The notes under the pieces were generated by a model, which saw only the letters and a program-made list of their open reading frames with translations, was not told the origin of the DNA and ran no database searches. Source: RUG714 sp964623515 (GTDB taxonomy: Bacteria > Bacillota > Clostridia > Oscillospirales > Acutalibacteraceae). Taken from it: a DNA stretch of 37,638 nt. A program made the position numbers and the translations under genes. Shown one piece after another: positions 24,634 through 32,070 of this stretch (position 1 is the stretch's first letter; each line of letters opens with the position of its first letter). The DNA is taken from contig CAZURV010000016.1 in assembly GCA_964623515.1 (NCBI GenBank), positions 1 to 37,638 on the forward strand, given 5' to 3'.

Positions 24634-24671
24634 ACTGATACCTCCGGGGTTAAGCCAACATAATTAAATAC

Positions 24672-24700
24672 ATATTACCATATAAAAAAGCAAAATTCAA
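24672..24700 (-). promoter_or_regulatory. Promoter for the yhhN-like-valS-folC operon
   Basis: On the minus strand TTGAAT (24700-24695) and TAATAT (24677-24672) with a 17-bp spacer, about 40 bp before the ATG. Confidence 0.6.
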
Positions 24701-24710
24701 TCGGCGCAGA

Positions 24711-24756
24711 TAAAAAACTGCCCGCAATCCAAAATAGATTACGGGCAGTTCTTTTT
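24711..24756. terminator. Terminator of the rplU-prp-rpmA operon
   Basis: AACTGCCCG (24716-24724) pairs with CGGGCAGTT (24742-24750), extended inward by AATC/GATT after one mismatch. The minus strand continues TTTTTTATC and the plus strand CTTTTTC. It lies about 75 bp after the rpmA stop. Confidence 0.8.
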
Positions 24757-24825
24757 CATAATTATACATTCGGTTTAAATCTCGGTGCAAAATTTTGAAA
24801 TCATACACCAAACTTCAAACGTTCA

Positions 24826-25110
24826 TTAATGCTCAACAGCATATACCGACACCTGACGGCGATCTTTATCATATCTTTCATACTTAACTCTGCCGTCTAT
24901 TTTAGCATAGAGCGTATCATCAGAACCGATGCCTACGTTGTTTCCGGGATGAATATGCGTTCCTCTCTGCTTATACAGAATATTCCCTGCGAGAACAAAC
25001 TGACCGTCTGCCTTCTTTGCACCGAGGCGCTTGGATTCGGAATCACGTCCGTTCTTTGTGGAACCCATACCTTTTTTATGAGCAAATAACTGGATGTTTA
25101 ATTTAATCAT
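24826..25110 (-). CDS. rpmA: 50S ribosomal protein L27 with cleavable N-terminus
   Basis: Ribosomal protein whose N-terminal arm reaches the peptidyl transferase centre. It is 94 residues, starting MIKLNIQLFAHKKG. The LNIQLF/AHKKG site is the Firmicutes-type pre-sequence removed by Prp protease, cleaved after Phe9. GSTKNGRDSESKRLG and IYRQRGTxxHPG-like NILYKQRGTHIHPG confirm L27. I chose the ATG at 25110, 9 nt after GGAGG; a TTG two codons earlier is less likely. The gene overlaps nothing and lies right behind prp, its processing protease. Confidence 0.96.
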   Translation of the reverse strand: MIKLNIQLFAHKKGMGSTKNGRDSESKRLGAKKADGQFVLAGNILYKQRGTHIHPGNNVGIGSDDTLYAKIDGRVKYERYDKDRRQVSVYAVEH

Positions 25111-25112
25111 TG

Positions 25113-25424
25113 TCAATTACCTCCGTAGGTTATTTTCAAATAATCGGGATACTGCTTTTCCAGTTCTTTAAGATGAAGTTCAAGGCCTCTTAAGATATAC
25201 TGAACGTTTTCCGCTTGACCGACTTTAAAAAAAATATATCCGCTTTTCGCTTCGGTTTCGGCGGGAATTTTTACAATTTCGGTTATGGTATTGACAACCA
25301 TAATCACCGCCGAGCTTACCGCACTGCATACAATATCCTGCCCTGCTTCAGCCGAGCCGCTGTGGCCAGACACTTCAAATCCCGATAAGATTTTTTCGCT
25401 TAAGAAAAACTTTACTTTAATCAT
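25113..25424 (-). CDS. prp: Ribosomal-processing cysteine protease Prp
   Basis: Small cysteine protease that removes the N-terminal extension of L27 so that it can function in the ribosome. It is 103 residues. The catalytic dyad is His21 in VSGHSGSAEAG and Cys33 in DIVCSAVSSA, matching the family pattern GHA/S-x(10)-C. The ATG overlaps the rplU stop as TAATG. The location between L21 and L27 is standard in Firmicutes that have the cleavable L27, and the L27 here carries the matching site. Confidence 0.94.
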   Translation of the reverse strand: MIKVKFFLSEKILSGFEVSGHSGSAEAGQDIVCSAVSSAVIMVVNTITEIVKIPAETEAKSGYIFFKVGQAENVQYILRGLELHLKELEKQYPDYLKITYGGN

Positions 25425-25732
25425 TATGCATTGATGCTTGTGATTTCTACCTTTGTATAAGGCTGACGGTGTCCCATCTTGCGTTTCTCGTTCTTCTTTG
25501 GCTTATAAGTCATAACAACAATTTTCTTTGCCTTGCCGTTTTTGATGGTTTTAGCCTCAACGGTCGCACCCTCAACATATGGTGTGCCAGCAATGAATTT
25601 GTCTCCCCCGAGAGCAACTACCTTATCGAAGGTTACTGCGGAATCTGCTTCAACATTGAGTTTTTCAATATAAATTACATCACCCTGCTCAACCTTGTAC
25701 TGCTTTCCGCCTGTTTCGATAACAGCGTACAT
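25424..25732 (-). CDS. rplU: 50S ribosomal protein L21
   Basis: Large-subunit protein, 102 residues, full length. MYAVIETGGKQYKV is the L21 N-terminus and RKMGHRQPYTKVEI the C-terminal signature. AAGGAAGG precedes the ATG. First gene of rplU-prp-rpmA; a strong promoter and structured leader lie upstream, within and after the end of folD. Confidence 0.97.
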   Translation of the reverse strand: MYAVIETGGKQYKVEQGDVIYIEKLNVEADSAVTFDKVVALGGDKFIAGTPYVEGATVEAKTIKNGKAKKIVVMTYKPKKNEKRKMGHRQPYTKVEITSINA

Positions 25733-25739
25733 CTTTTCA

Positions 25740-25815
25740 TACCTTCCTTTATCAGTCTCGCTATGAAGGGCAAGCCTCAGCGGCTTTTATGCATAGAATG
25801 CGCCCGTAATATGCG
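25740..25815 (-). ncRNA. Possible L21-type ribosomal protein leader
   Basis: The roughly 80-nt leader between the rplU promoter and ATG can fold as nested stems: GGGC with GCCC, CTATG with CATAG, and AAGCC with GGCTT around a GCTGA loop. Autoregulatory L21 leaders are known in this position in Firmicutes. The match to that family was judged only from location and fold; not all stems can form at once. Confidence 0.4.
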
Positions 25816-25824
25816 GCAATTAGC

Positions 25825-25853
25825 ATTTTATCACAGTTGGAAGACCTTGTCAA
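25825..25853 (-). promoter_or_regulatory. rplU promoter
   Basis: On the minus strand a perfect TTGACA (25853-25848), 17-bp spacer, then TAAAAT (25830-25825). The -35 overlaps the folD stop codon region. No terminator is visible after folD, so read-through from the upstream operon may add to this promoter. Confidence 0.75.
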
Positions 25854-26692
25854 TCCTTATTTATTTTATTTTTATAGGATGTAAGCGTGTTCTGCATAAG
25901 CATGGCAATCGTCATCGGCCCGACACCTCCGGGAACAGGCGTTATGTAAGACGCTTTGCGGCTGACGGCTTCAAAATCCACATCGCCGTGAAGCTTGCCG
26001 TCCGCGCCACGATTTATCCCTACATCTATAACAACCGCGCCTTCTTTGACCATATCGGCAGTAACGAACTTTTCCCTGCCTATTGCCGCAACAATTATAT
26101 CTGCTCGCGAACATATTTCCGCAAGATTCTTCGTTTTGCTGTGGCATACGGTAACTGTTGCGTCAGAATGCATAAGCAGCATAGCCATAGGTTTTCCAAC
26201 GATATTACTTCTGCCTATAACGACGGCGTTTTTCCCGGCTGTATCAATATTGTAATATCTGAGCAGTTCCATAACTCCCGCAGGCGTGCATGGTAAGAAA
26301 TAATGATTACCAATCATTATTCTGCCTGTATTTACTTCGCTGAAAGCATCAACATCTTTTTCGGAATCAATCGCCTCAATCACCGCTTTTTCATGAATAT
26401 GCGCGGGCAGAGGCAACTGACAGAGAATACCGTCAACATCTTCCCTTTTATTCAGTTCCGCTATAAGCTCCAAAAGTTCCTGCTCACTCACATCGGCAGG
26501 AAGCGCATATTCAAAGCTCCTGATTCCGCAGAATTCACAGGCTTTTTTTTTATTTTTGACATATGTTTTGGAAGCAGGATCGTCTCCTGCTATAATTACC
26601 GCCAATCCCGGTGTATATTTGTTTTCGGCAATCTCCTTTTTGATCCTTTCTTTCACACTGAGCGATACTGCTTTTCCGTCCATTTTAATCAT
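25850..26692 (-). CDS. folD: Methylenetetrahydrofolate dehydrogenase/cyclohydrolase
   Basis: Bifunctional enzyme interconverting 5,10-methylene-THF and 10-formyl-THF with NADP. It is 280 residues. Catalytic Lys lies in TYVKNKKKAC; DGILCQLPLP, PCTPAGVMELL, the NADP-binding GRSNIVGKPMA and PVPGGVGPMTIAML are all present. The ATG overlaps the 3' end of lgt by 8 bp; GGAG lies somewhat far upstream, so coupling is likely. A second in-frame Met three codons later is an alternative start. With folC in the window, two folate genes lie in separate operons. Confidence 0.96.
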   Translation of the reverse strand: MIKMDGKAVSLSVKERIKKEIAENKYTPGLAVIIAGDDPASKTYVKNKKKACEFCGIRSFEYALPADVSEQELLELIAELNKREDVDGILCQLPLPAHIHEKAVIEAIDSEKDVDAFSEVNTGRIMIGNHYFLPCTPAGVMELLRYYNIDTAGKNAVVIGRSNIVGKPMAMLLMHSDATVTVCHSKTKNLAEICSRADIIVAAIGREKFVTADMVKEGAVVIDVGINRGADGKLHGDVDFEAVSRKASYITPVPGGVGPMTIAMLMQNTLTSYKNKINKD

Positions 26693-27779
26693 AATCTTCT
26701 TTATTCTCCTTCACCGTACTTTCCGCTGCATCCACAGTGCTTTTGTCAGCTTCTGTTTTATCAAGTTTTACTGCGCGCATCACTTTATGCTCACGGTATG
26801 CAGGATCAATGTACCCCTCTTGAATCCAAACACCGTTTACGTCAAATCCGGGTTCATGCGGAGCTGTATTTTTCCAATCGATTTTTTCCCCCGGTTTTTT
26901 CTTATGCCGTATCTCCTGATGAAGCGGATGTTTCCTTGCATAAACCAGACCGCATATCAGCCATATGATTCCCGCAAGAACCATAATAGCGGAAAGAAGC
27001 TGAGATATTCTTATATTGGTTCCGGTTATGTACAGGCTGTCCGTACGCAGACCTTCCACAACTGCCCTTTCGGCACCGTACCATATCAGATAAAGAGCAA
27101 ATATTTCTCCGCGGAATTTACGAAATTTATTACATATAACTCTGAGGATGATAAAACCGACTATGCAAGCAACGCTTTCATAAAGGAACGTAGGATGTAC
27201 GGGTAAATCGGGATTTATAATTGACGGATCGGTTCCTTTGGCAATCAACTCCGCTTGATGCGTCAGAAGATAGGCTCTTGTTTTTTCACTGAACATACCG
27301 AAAACAGAATCGGTATTGCAGCCGAACGCCTCCTGATTGAAAAAATTGCCCCAGCGGCCGATTCCCTGCGCCAGCAAAAAACTCATGGCGCACAAATCCA
27401 GCAAATTGGTTATACTGAGTTTACGGATACGGCAGACAATCAGTGCCGCAATCAGCGCGCCTATAAGACCTCCGTAAATGGCAAGACCTCCCTCCCAGAT
27501 TTTAAATATGGAAAAGATATTATTTTTATAAATGTCCCACATCGTTATCACATAATAGGCCCGTGCGCCGACGATTCCCGCAAGCGTGCCGAAAATAGCA
27601 ACATCAATCATATGATCGATGTTCATCCGCCATTTGTACGCTCTCATACCGCCCATAACAACAGCTATCGAATAGCCTATGGCGATTATAAGGCCGTACA
27701 TCTTAACGTTGCCGAAAGCAACCGATGAAACATCGAACTGCAGTCCGAGTCCGTTAAAAAATACCGTTACCTTATCCAT
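26685..27779 (-). CDS. lgt: Prolipoprotein diacylglyceryl transferase
   Basis: Integral membrane enzyme that transfers diacylglycerol from phosphatidylglycerol to the lipobox cysteine of prolipoproteins. It is 364 residues with seven membrane helices. The signature GRWGNFFNQEAFG, the IWEGGLAIYGGLIG segment, HPTFLYES and AVVEGLRTDSL are intact. A cytoplasmic tail of about 85 charged residues follows the last helix, longer than in most Lgt proteins and ending in an acidic stretch. The ATG overlaps the ymfH-like stop by 8 bp and follows GGAGG. Part of ymfF-ymfH-lgt-folD. Confidence 0.95.
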   Translation of the reverse strand: MDKVTVFFNGLGLQFDVSSVAFGNVKMYGLIIAIGYSIAVVMGGMRAYKWRMNIDHMIDVAIFGTLAGIVGARAYYVITMWDIYKNNIFSIFKIWEGGLAIYGGLIGALIAALIVCRIRKLSITNLLDLCAMSFLLAQGIGRWGNFFNQEAFGCNTDSVFGMFSEKTRAYLLTHQAELIAKGTDPSIINPDLPVHPTFLYESVACIVGFIILRVICNKFRKFRGEIFALYLIWYGAERAVVEGLRTDSLYITGTNIRISQLLSAIMVLAGIIWLICGLVYARKHPLHQEIRHKKKPGEKIDWKNTAPHEPGFDVNGVWIQEGYIDPAYREHKVMRAVKLDKTEADKSTVDAAESTVKENKEDYD

Positions 27780-29046
27780 TATTTTCCTCCGACGGTTTAA
27801 TAACCGAAAGTGCTGAACGCTCTTTTATCATCATATTTTGAAGCTGAGCGTTCACATCTCCAAGCTTTATATTTTTATAGAAATCCATTTCGTCAAACAG
27901 TCCGTTATTGTTAAAATGGCTTTCAATAATCCCCTGTGCAATATTTTCAATATTATTATACGCCATAACGGCATCTCCGTAAAGTTCTTTTACTATACAG
28001 TTGAAAAGCTCATTGTCTATACCTTCTTTTTTCACTCTGGCAATCTCATCATCCAGCGCGTTTTTAACCGCGGTCGGATTTTTGCTTTCTCCCTGAAAAA
28101 TTACGGACGCATAACCGTATCCGTTAAAATATTCACAGCCGAAACTGCTATTTACAAGACCTTCTTTAAGAAGTCTTTGATACAGCGGAGACATTCCGCC
28201 GGCAACCGCTTCGGTTATGATAACCGCGCGCATTTTTTCTTCAAGCGTTCTCGTTCCGCTTATTTTTTCTTTATATCCTATGGCAAAAGACGGAATTGAA
28301 ACAGCCATTTCTTCACTGATTTCACTCCGGACGACATCATCGGGTTCAACGGGATAAATATTCTCTGTTTCAAACGGTGCTGACGGCTTGAGAACACGAT
28401 TGCACACTTCCGCAACTTTGTCGGGATAAACATTTCCGACGATGCTCAATACCATATTGTTCAAATTGTAATAAGCACCATACACTTCATAAAGCTTATC
28501 CGCTGTTATCTCCGCTATAGATTGAACACTGCCCGCAATATCTTTATTTATCGGATGATTATGATACAGCGCCCGCAGAAGATTAAACGTTACCACCCAG
28601 CCGGGATTGTCATCATACATCTTGATTTCCTGCCCAATGATACCCTGTTCTTTTCGAACTGTCTGTTCGGTAAAAAACGGATTCTGCACGAAATCCAGAA
28701 GGATTCCGAGATTTTCATATACATTTTCGGAACAGGAAAACAGATAGCATGTCCTGTCAAAGCTTGTGAAAGCATTCGCGTCTGCGCCTGTCTGCGAAAA
28801 TTTTTCAAAAGCGTTGACTTCATCGCTTTCAAATAGCTTATGCTCCAGGAAATGCGCCGTGCCGTCCGGTACAGATACAGCTTTTCCGCCGATTCTGAAT
28901 GAAGCATTGACGGAACCGTATTTTGCCGCAAAAGCGGCATAACAGGTTGAATAGTTCTTCTTAGGCATAACATAAATTTTCAGCCCTGACGGATGTTTAA
29001 TCTCATAATATTCTTCATTCAGAAGCTCGTTTCTGATTTTTTTCAT
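27772..29046 (-). CDS. M16 family zinc peptidase, YmfH-like
   Basis: Inverzincin-type metallopeptidase of 424 residues. The zinc motif HFLEH (65-69) is intact and a third ligand Glu is available about 71 residues on, in EQGIIGQEIKMYDD. The C-terminal half is a second, inactive M16 domain. It pairs with the upstream YmfF-like protein, which lacks the zinc motif; the active/inactive pair is the usual arrangement of two-chain bacterial M16 peptidases. The physiological substrate is not known to me. GGGAG precedes the ATG. It overlaps lgt downstream by 8 bp. Confidence 0.88.
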   Translation of the reverse strand: MKKIRNELLNEEYYEIKHPSGLKIYVMPKKNYSTCYAAFAAKYGSVNASFRIGGKAVSVPDGTAHFLEHKLFESDEVNAFEKFSQTGADANAFTSFDRTCYLFSCSENVYENLGILLDFVQNPFFTEQTVRKEQGIIGQEIKMYDDNPGWVVTFNLLRALYHNHPINKDIAGSVQSIAEITADKLYEVYGAYYNLNNMVLSIVGNVYPDKVAEVCNRVLKPSAPFETENIYPVEPDDVVRSEISEEMAVSIPSFAIGYKEKISGTRTLEEKMRAVIITEAVAGGMSPLYQRLLKEGLVNSSFGCEYFNGYGYASVIFQGESKNPTAVKNALDDEIARVKKEGIDNELFNCIVKELYGDAVMAYNNIENIAQGIIESHFNNNGLFDEMDFYKNIKLGDVNAQLQNMMIKERSALSVIKPSEENNG

Positions 29047-29062
29047 TATTCTTCAACTCCCG

Positions 29063-30316
29063 TCAATTTAAAGTGAATACCGTATCAAGTACGGCGCTCT
29101 GCGCACATTCGACCACCTGGTTTCGTGTTACCTTCTGAATTTCCGTGCGGAAGCTTTCTATATCGCGCAGATTCTCATCCAGCATTTGCGAGGCATACCA
29201 GGAATCAATCTCCGCCGTTGTATCGAATGCGCTTTTATATGCATCGTCAAGCGAAATTTTTGCAAGGCGCAAATCTTCGTCTGTAAAGTTGTTTTGCTTT
29301 ACATTATCAAGCTGTTCTTTTACGGCATTAACGGCCTTATCGCGGTTTGCGTTTTCAATGCCGCTTTGGACATACATGACGCCCTTTATCCTTATAATTC
29401 TTGCAGAGCAGTAATAACAAAGGCTCATTTTTTCCCTGACAACTTTAAAAAGCTTTGAATTCACGCCTGCTCCGAAAACTGCCTCAAAAACTTTAAGGGC
29501 ATATTCGTTTTGCGTTCCGATAGTCCAGCCCATAACAAGTTTCCCCTGCTGAATCGGAAGCGTTTCATCGCATATTTTGATTTCACCGCTTTGTTTATGA
29601 ATGTTGGTAACGATTTTCCCGGGTTCTCTGTTTATGCTTTCAAAAGCAGATTTGAAAATATCCGAAACGGCATTCATATCACAGCTTCCCACAGCTGTTA
29701 TCTGAACTCTGGCGGAAGAGAGCAAACGTTTCCAGGCGTCCGTTATATCCGAAGCGCTAAGACAAGCGATTCTATCCGGAATTCCTTTGACATTGACGGA
29801 ATAGGATTCACACGCGAACATATTTTCTTCCATTTTCATTAGAGCATATGTTATCTTATTATTGAGTTCAGCCTCAATATTTTCACAAAGAAGACGTTTT
29901 TCCCTTTCAATATTCACCTCTTTGAACAAGCCGTTTTTATCCAAATCGGGATTAAAAATAATTTCTTTTAAAAATTCCACGCTTTCAAGGCTTATCGCTT
30001 CGCCCGCAAGAGCAAATTTATCCGCAACGGAAGTCAAAACAAACGAAATAATCTGTGCATCTCCCAGTTTATCAATATACGAAGAAAAATCCGCGCCGTA
30101 AAGCGACGCAAGGTGGCGTTCCATAGCAATATTTTCACTAAATGCGGCGGAAGTATGCCGTAACAAACCCGCAATCAGCGCATTGGCGGAAGCGGTATTT
30201 TCATCCAGCGGCATCGCAAACCTTACGCTCAGGCGCGTGTTTTTAAAGCGGTCTGTTTTACAGGATATAAAACGGATTCCGTCTGCAATATCATTGATTT
30301 TTATTATATCTTTCAT
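29063..30316 (-). CDS. M16 family inactive subunit, YmfF-like
   Basis: A 417-residue M16-fold protein without the HxxEH zinc motif: the equivalent region reads ALIAGLLRHTSAAF. The fold is indicated by MERHLASLYGADFSSYIDKLGD, IEREKRLLCENIEAELNN and a C-terminal half with KLFKVVREKMSLCYYCSARI, a substrate-cleft signature of M16 partner subunits. It is likely the non-catalytic partner of the gene 16 bp downstream. AAGGAG precedes the ATG. First gene of the ymfF-ymfH-lgt-folD unit. Confidence 0.85.
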   Translation of the reverse strand: MKDIIKINDIADGIRFISCKTDRFKNTRLSVRFAMPLDENTASANALIAGLLRHTSAAFSENIAMERHLASLYGADFSSYIDKLGDAQIISFVLTSVADKFALAGEAISLESVEFLKEIIFNPDLDKNGLFKEVNIEREKRLLCENIEAELNNKITYALMKMEENMFACESYSVNVKGIPDRIACLSASDITDAWKRLLSSARVQITAVGSCDMNAVSDIFKSAFESINREPGKIVTNIHKQSGEIKICDETLPIQQGKLVMGWTIGTQNEYALKVFEAVFGAGVNSKLFKVVREKMSLCYYCSARIIRIKGVMYVQSGIENANRDKAVNAVKEQLDNVKQNNFTDEDLRLAKISLDDAYKSAFDTTAEIDSWYASQMLDENLRDIESFRTEIQKVTRNQVVECAQSAVLDTVFTLN

Positions 30317-30528
30317 CGGCTTTCTCCTTACTGATAACAGATTATTAAATGAAACAGAAAAATATCACAGCAATTTTAAGCATGCTCCCATCAAATCAAT
30401 ATCATAACATCTTTGTATCTCCATTTCAATAATATATTACGTCAAAAATGCAAAGATTAAACACAAATTTTGCCTTTGATGAATATATACACGCATTTTG
30501 ATTAAAATATTTAAGAGTGATGAAATTA
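30317..30528. other. Divergent ymfF-ldh intergenic region
   Basis: AT-rich, with no gene. On the minus strand a weak TTGCTG/TTTAAT pair could be the ymfF promoter. At 30502-30528 is a 27-bp stretch matching 30571-30597, the ldh -10/ribosome-binding-site segment, at 22 of 27 positions; it looks like a decayed duplicate of the ldh start region, with ATG immediately followed by TAG. Confidence 0.4.
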
Positions 30529-30562
30529 TGTAGGTATTACAATGCGCATTGACAAACCTACA
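30529..30562. promoter_or_regulatory. 34-bp two-tier dyad overlapping the ldh -35 element
   Basis: TGTAGGT, 4 nt, the perfect palindrome CAATGCGCATTG, 4 nt, then ACCTACA. Outer arms and core share one symmetry centre (between 30545 and 30546), and 26 of 34 positions are symmetric. The core overlaps the first three bases of the ldh -35. This is the geometry of an operator bound by a repressor dimer or tetramer. It does not resemble the Rex consensus. Confidence 0.6.
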
Positions 30563-30577
30563 CAGCTTCGTTAGAAT
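30549..30577 (+). promoter_or_regulatory. ldh promoter
   Basis: Perfect TTGACA (30549-30554), 17-bp spacer, TAGAAT (30572-30577). Transcription would start near 30584, only a few bases before the ribosome-binding site, which argues against the GTG at 30586 as start codon. Confidence 0.75.
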
Positions 30578-30594
30578 ATTTTAGGGTGATAAAA

Positions 30595-31545
30595 TTGACT
30601 GATGATTTACGTAAAATTGCCGTAATCGGCACAGGATTTGTAGGTATGAGCTATGCATTCAGCCTGCTTAACCAAAGCGTGTGCAATGAGCTTCTTCTCG
30701 TCGATATTAACGAAAAAAAAGCGATGGGCGAAGCGCTGGATTTGAGCCACGGTCTTGCGTTTTCTCAAAGCAATATGCAGATTTACAGCGGTTCATACAG
30801 CGACTGCAAAGATGCCGACATAGCTGTTATCTGTGCAGGCGCCGCACAGTCCGATAAAACCGTATCCCGGCTGGATCTGCTTCAGGAAAACGTGCGAGTA
30901 TTCAAAAATATTATAAATCCGCTGATTGCAAGCGGATTTAAGGGAATCATCCTTGTTGCAAGCAATCCTGTTGATCTTATGGCAAGGACAGCATACGAAC
31001 TGTCTGGCTTTCCGAAAGAAAGAGTTCTCGGAAGCGGAACAAGCTTGGATACGGCACGGCTGAGATACAATATCGGGAAATTTTTTAAAACAGATCCGAA
31101 AAATATACATGCATATGTTATGGGCGAACACGGAGACAGTGAATTTGTTCCGTGGAGTCAGGCTTACCTCGCAACAATTCCGATAACAGAAATTGAAAAA
31201 AGCGGATACTGTACCTCGGAACAGTTAAATGAGATAAGCGAAGAAGTGCGCACCAGTGCAAGAACCATAATAGACGCAAAAGGCGCTACCAATTACGGAA
31301 TCGGAATGAGTCTCTTAAGAATAACAAAAGCCATTTTCGGAAACGAAGGCTCAATCATAACCGTATCCACAAAATTCTGCGGTGAATACGGCATAAACAA
31401 CGTATTTATGGGAACTCCCGCTTATATCAAAACGGAGGGCGTAACAAAAATACTGCCTTTGCGACTGACAGATGAAGAACTTACAAAACTGAAGAAAAGC
31501 GCGAAATTACTCGATGAACTGTTCAGCAAACTGAAACTTGACTGA
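30595..31545 (+). CDS. ldh: L-lactate dehydrogenase
   Basis: NAD-dependent enzyme reducing pyruvate to lactate in fermentation. It is 316 residues. Nucleotide-binding GTGFVG (12-17), Asp37 for NAD specificity, Gln85 (the residue that marks LDH over MDH), substrate Arg92, SNPVD (Asn124), SGTSLDTARLRY with Arg155, and catalytic His179 in GEHGDSE are present. The mobile loop after Gln85 reads SDKTVSR, one residue longer than the usual KPGETR and without PGE. I chose TTG at 30595, with AGGGTGAT 4 nt upstream; GTG at 30586 would leave almost no leader. Single-gene unit with a strong promoter, an operator-like dyad and its own terminator. Confidence 0.9.
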   Translation: MTDDLRKIAVIGTGFVGMSYAFSLLNQSVCNELLLVDINEKKAMGEALDLSHGLAFSQSNMQIYSGSYSDCKDADIAVICAGAAQSDKTVSRLDLLQENVRVFKNIINPLIASGFKGIILVASNPVDLMARTAYELSGFPKERVLGSGTSLDTARLRYNIGKFFKTDPKNIHAYVMGEHGDSEFVPWSQAYLATIPITEIEKSGYCTSEQLNEISEEVRTSARTIIDAKGATNYGIGMSLLRITKAIFGNEGSIITVSTKFCGEYGINNVFMGTPAYIKTEGVTKILPLRLTDEELTKLKKSAKLLDELFSKLKLD

Positions 31546-31630
31546 TTTTAAAAAATAATCTCCGAACCCTTGTCCTCCCTGTCCGGCTTCCGCGAAGCAA
31601 ACAAATCAATCTTTTAATTTCGCCAATTAC

Positions 31631-31670
31631 AAAAACATCTGTATCTGTTATCGGTACAGATGTTTTTTGC
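31631..31670 (+). terminator. ldh terminator
   Basis: AAAAACATCTGTA (31631-31643) pairs perfectly with TACAGATGTTTTT (31655-31667), 11-nt loop, followed by further T. It lies about 85 bp after the ldh stop and could work in both directions. Confidence 0.75.
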
Positions 31671-31829
31671 TTTCTCCAAAAACGTTGGAAAGATAGCTCT
31701 CCGCCAAAAATATAAAAATCCGGTGAAACCAAGTTTAAAAGTGCTGTGATTTTTTGTTACGAAAACACTCTGAAAGAATACTGCACATATCGGTATTTTG
31801 AATTTTAATCGGAGCAATACTCCATCAAT

Positions 31830-31883
31830 CCCGCTTGAAATGGGGGCTTGCGAACGATGCACCCTGCGCAGGGAGCGTTCGCT
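31830..31883. repeat. 54-bp dispersed intergenic repeat, copy B
   Basis: Imperfect direct copy of the element at 2-55. Here the core folds well: GCGAACG (31850-31856) pairs with CGTTCGC (31876-31882) and the interior contains the 12-bp palindrome CCCTGCGCAGGG. It is followed immediately by the 18-bp hairpin at 31886. Confidence 0.65.
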
Positions 31884-31885
31884 CC

Positions 31886-31958
31886 TCAGGGTTTCAGCGG
31901 GAGATTATCACTCCCGCTGAAACCCTGAAACGGTCCCCACCGCCTAAGAGGTGGGGAC
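31886..31958. repeat. Pair of perfect hairpins, possible mobile-element end
   Basis: First hairpin: an 18-bp perfect stem (31886-31903 with 31911-31928), loop ATTATCA. Second: GTCCCCACC (31933-31941) with GGTGGGGAC (31950-31958), 8-nt loop. Neither has a T-run, so they are not ordinary terminators. Subterminal hairpins of this kind occur at IS200/IS605 ends and in small palindromic non-autonomous elements; no transposase or TnpB remnant was found, so this origin is a guess. Confidence 0.55.
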
Positions 31959-32070
31959 ATCGGCGAATAGGTTATTAGGTATTTTTATAATTTGTATTGC
32001 TTTTTTTTACATATTTAGTTATAATTATATTATTATAATTGAGTATTACAGCCGAAAACGGGAGGCATAT

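Larger units (their letters stand above)
31671..32070. other. Intergenic repeat and hairpin region before the DUF5058-like operon
   Basis: About 400 bp with no convincing gene. From 31830 it holds repeat copy B, then two perfect hairpins, then an AT-rich segment (TATTTAGTTATAATTATATTATTATAATT) that probably includes the promoter of the downstream operon. A fluoride or other known riboswitch core was looked for and not seen. Confidence 0.5.

Noticed and set aside
29063..30316. YmfF-like gene as an active zinc peptidase
   Set aside because: No HxxEH or reversed zinc motif is present in the N-terminal domain.
30529..30562. Rex binding site at ldh
   Set aside because: The TTGTGA-like half-sites of Rex are missing; the palindrome is GC-centred (CAATGCGCATTG).
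31886..31958. CRISPR repeats
   Set aside because: Two different hairpins, each present once, with no regular spacers and no cas genes.
31671..32070. Fluoride riboswitch before the CLC operon
   Set aside because: The conserved core and closing stems could not be found in the upstream region.
31951..32070. 40-codon N-terminal extension of the DUF5058-like protein
   Set aside because: It is translated from AT-rich intergenic sequence without a start site; the ATG at 32071 has a strong GGGAGG.
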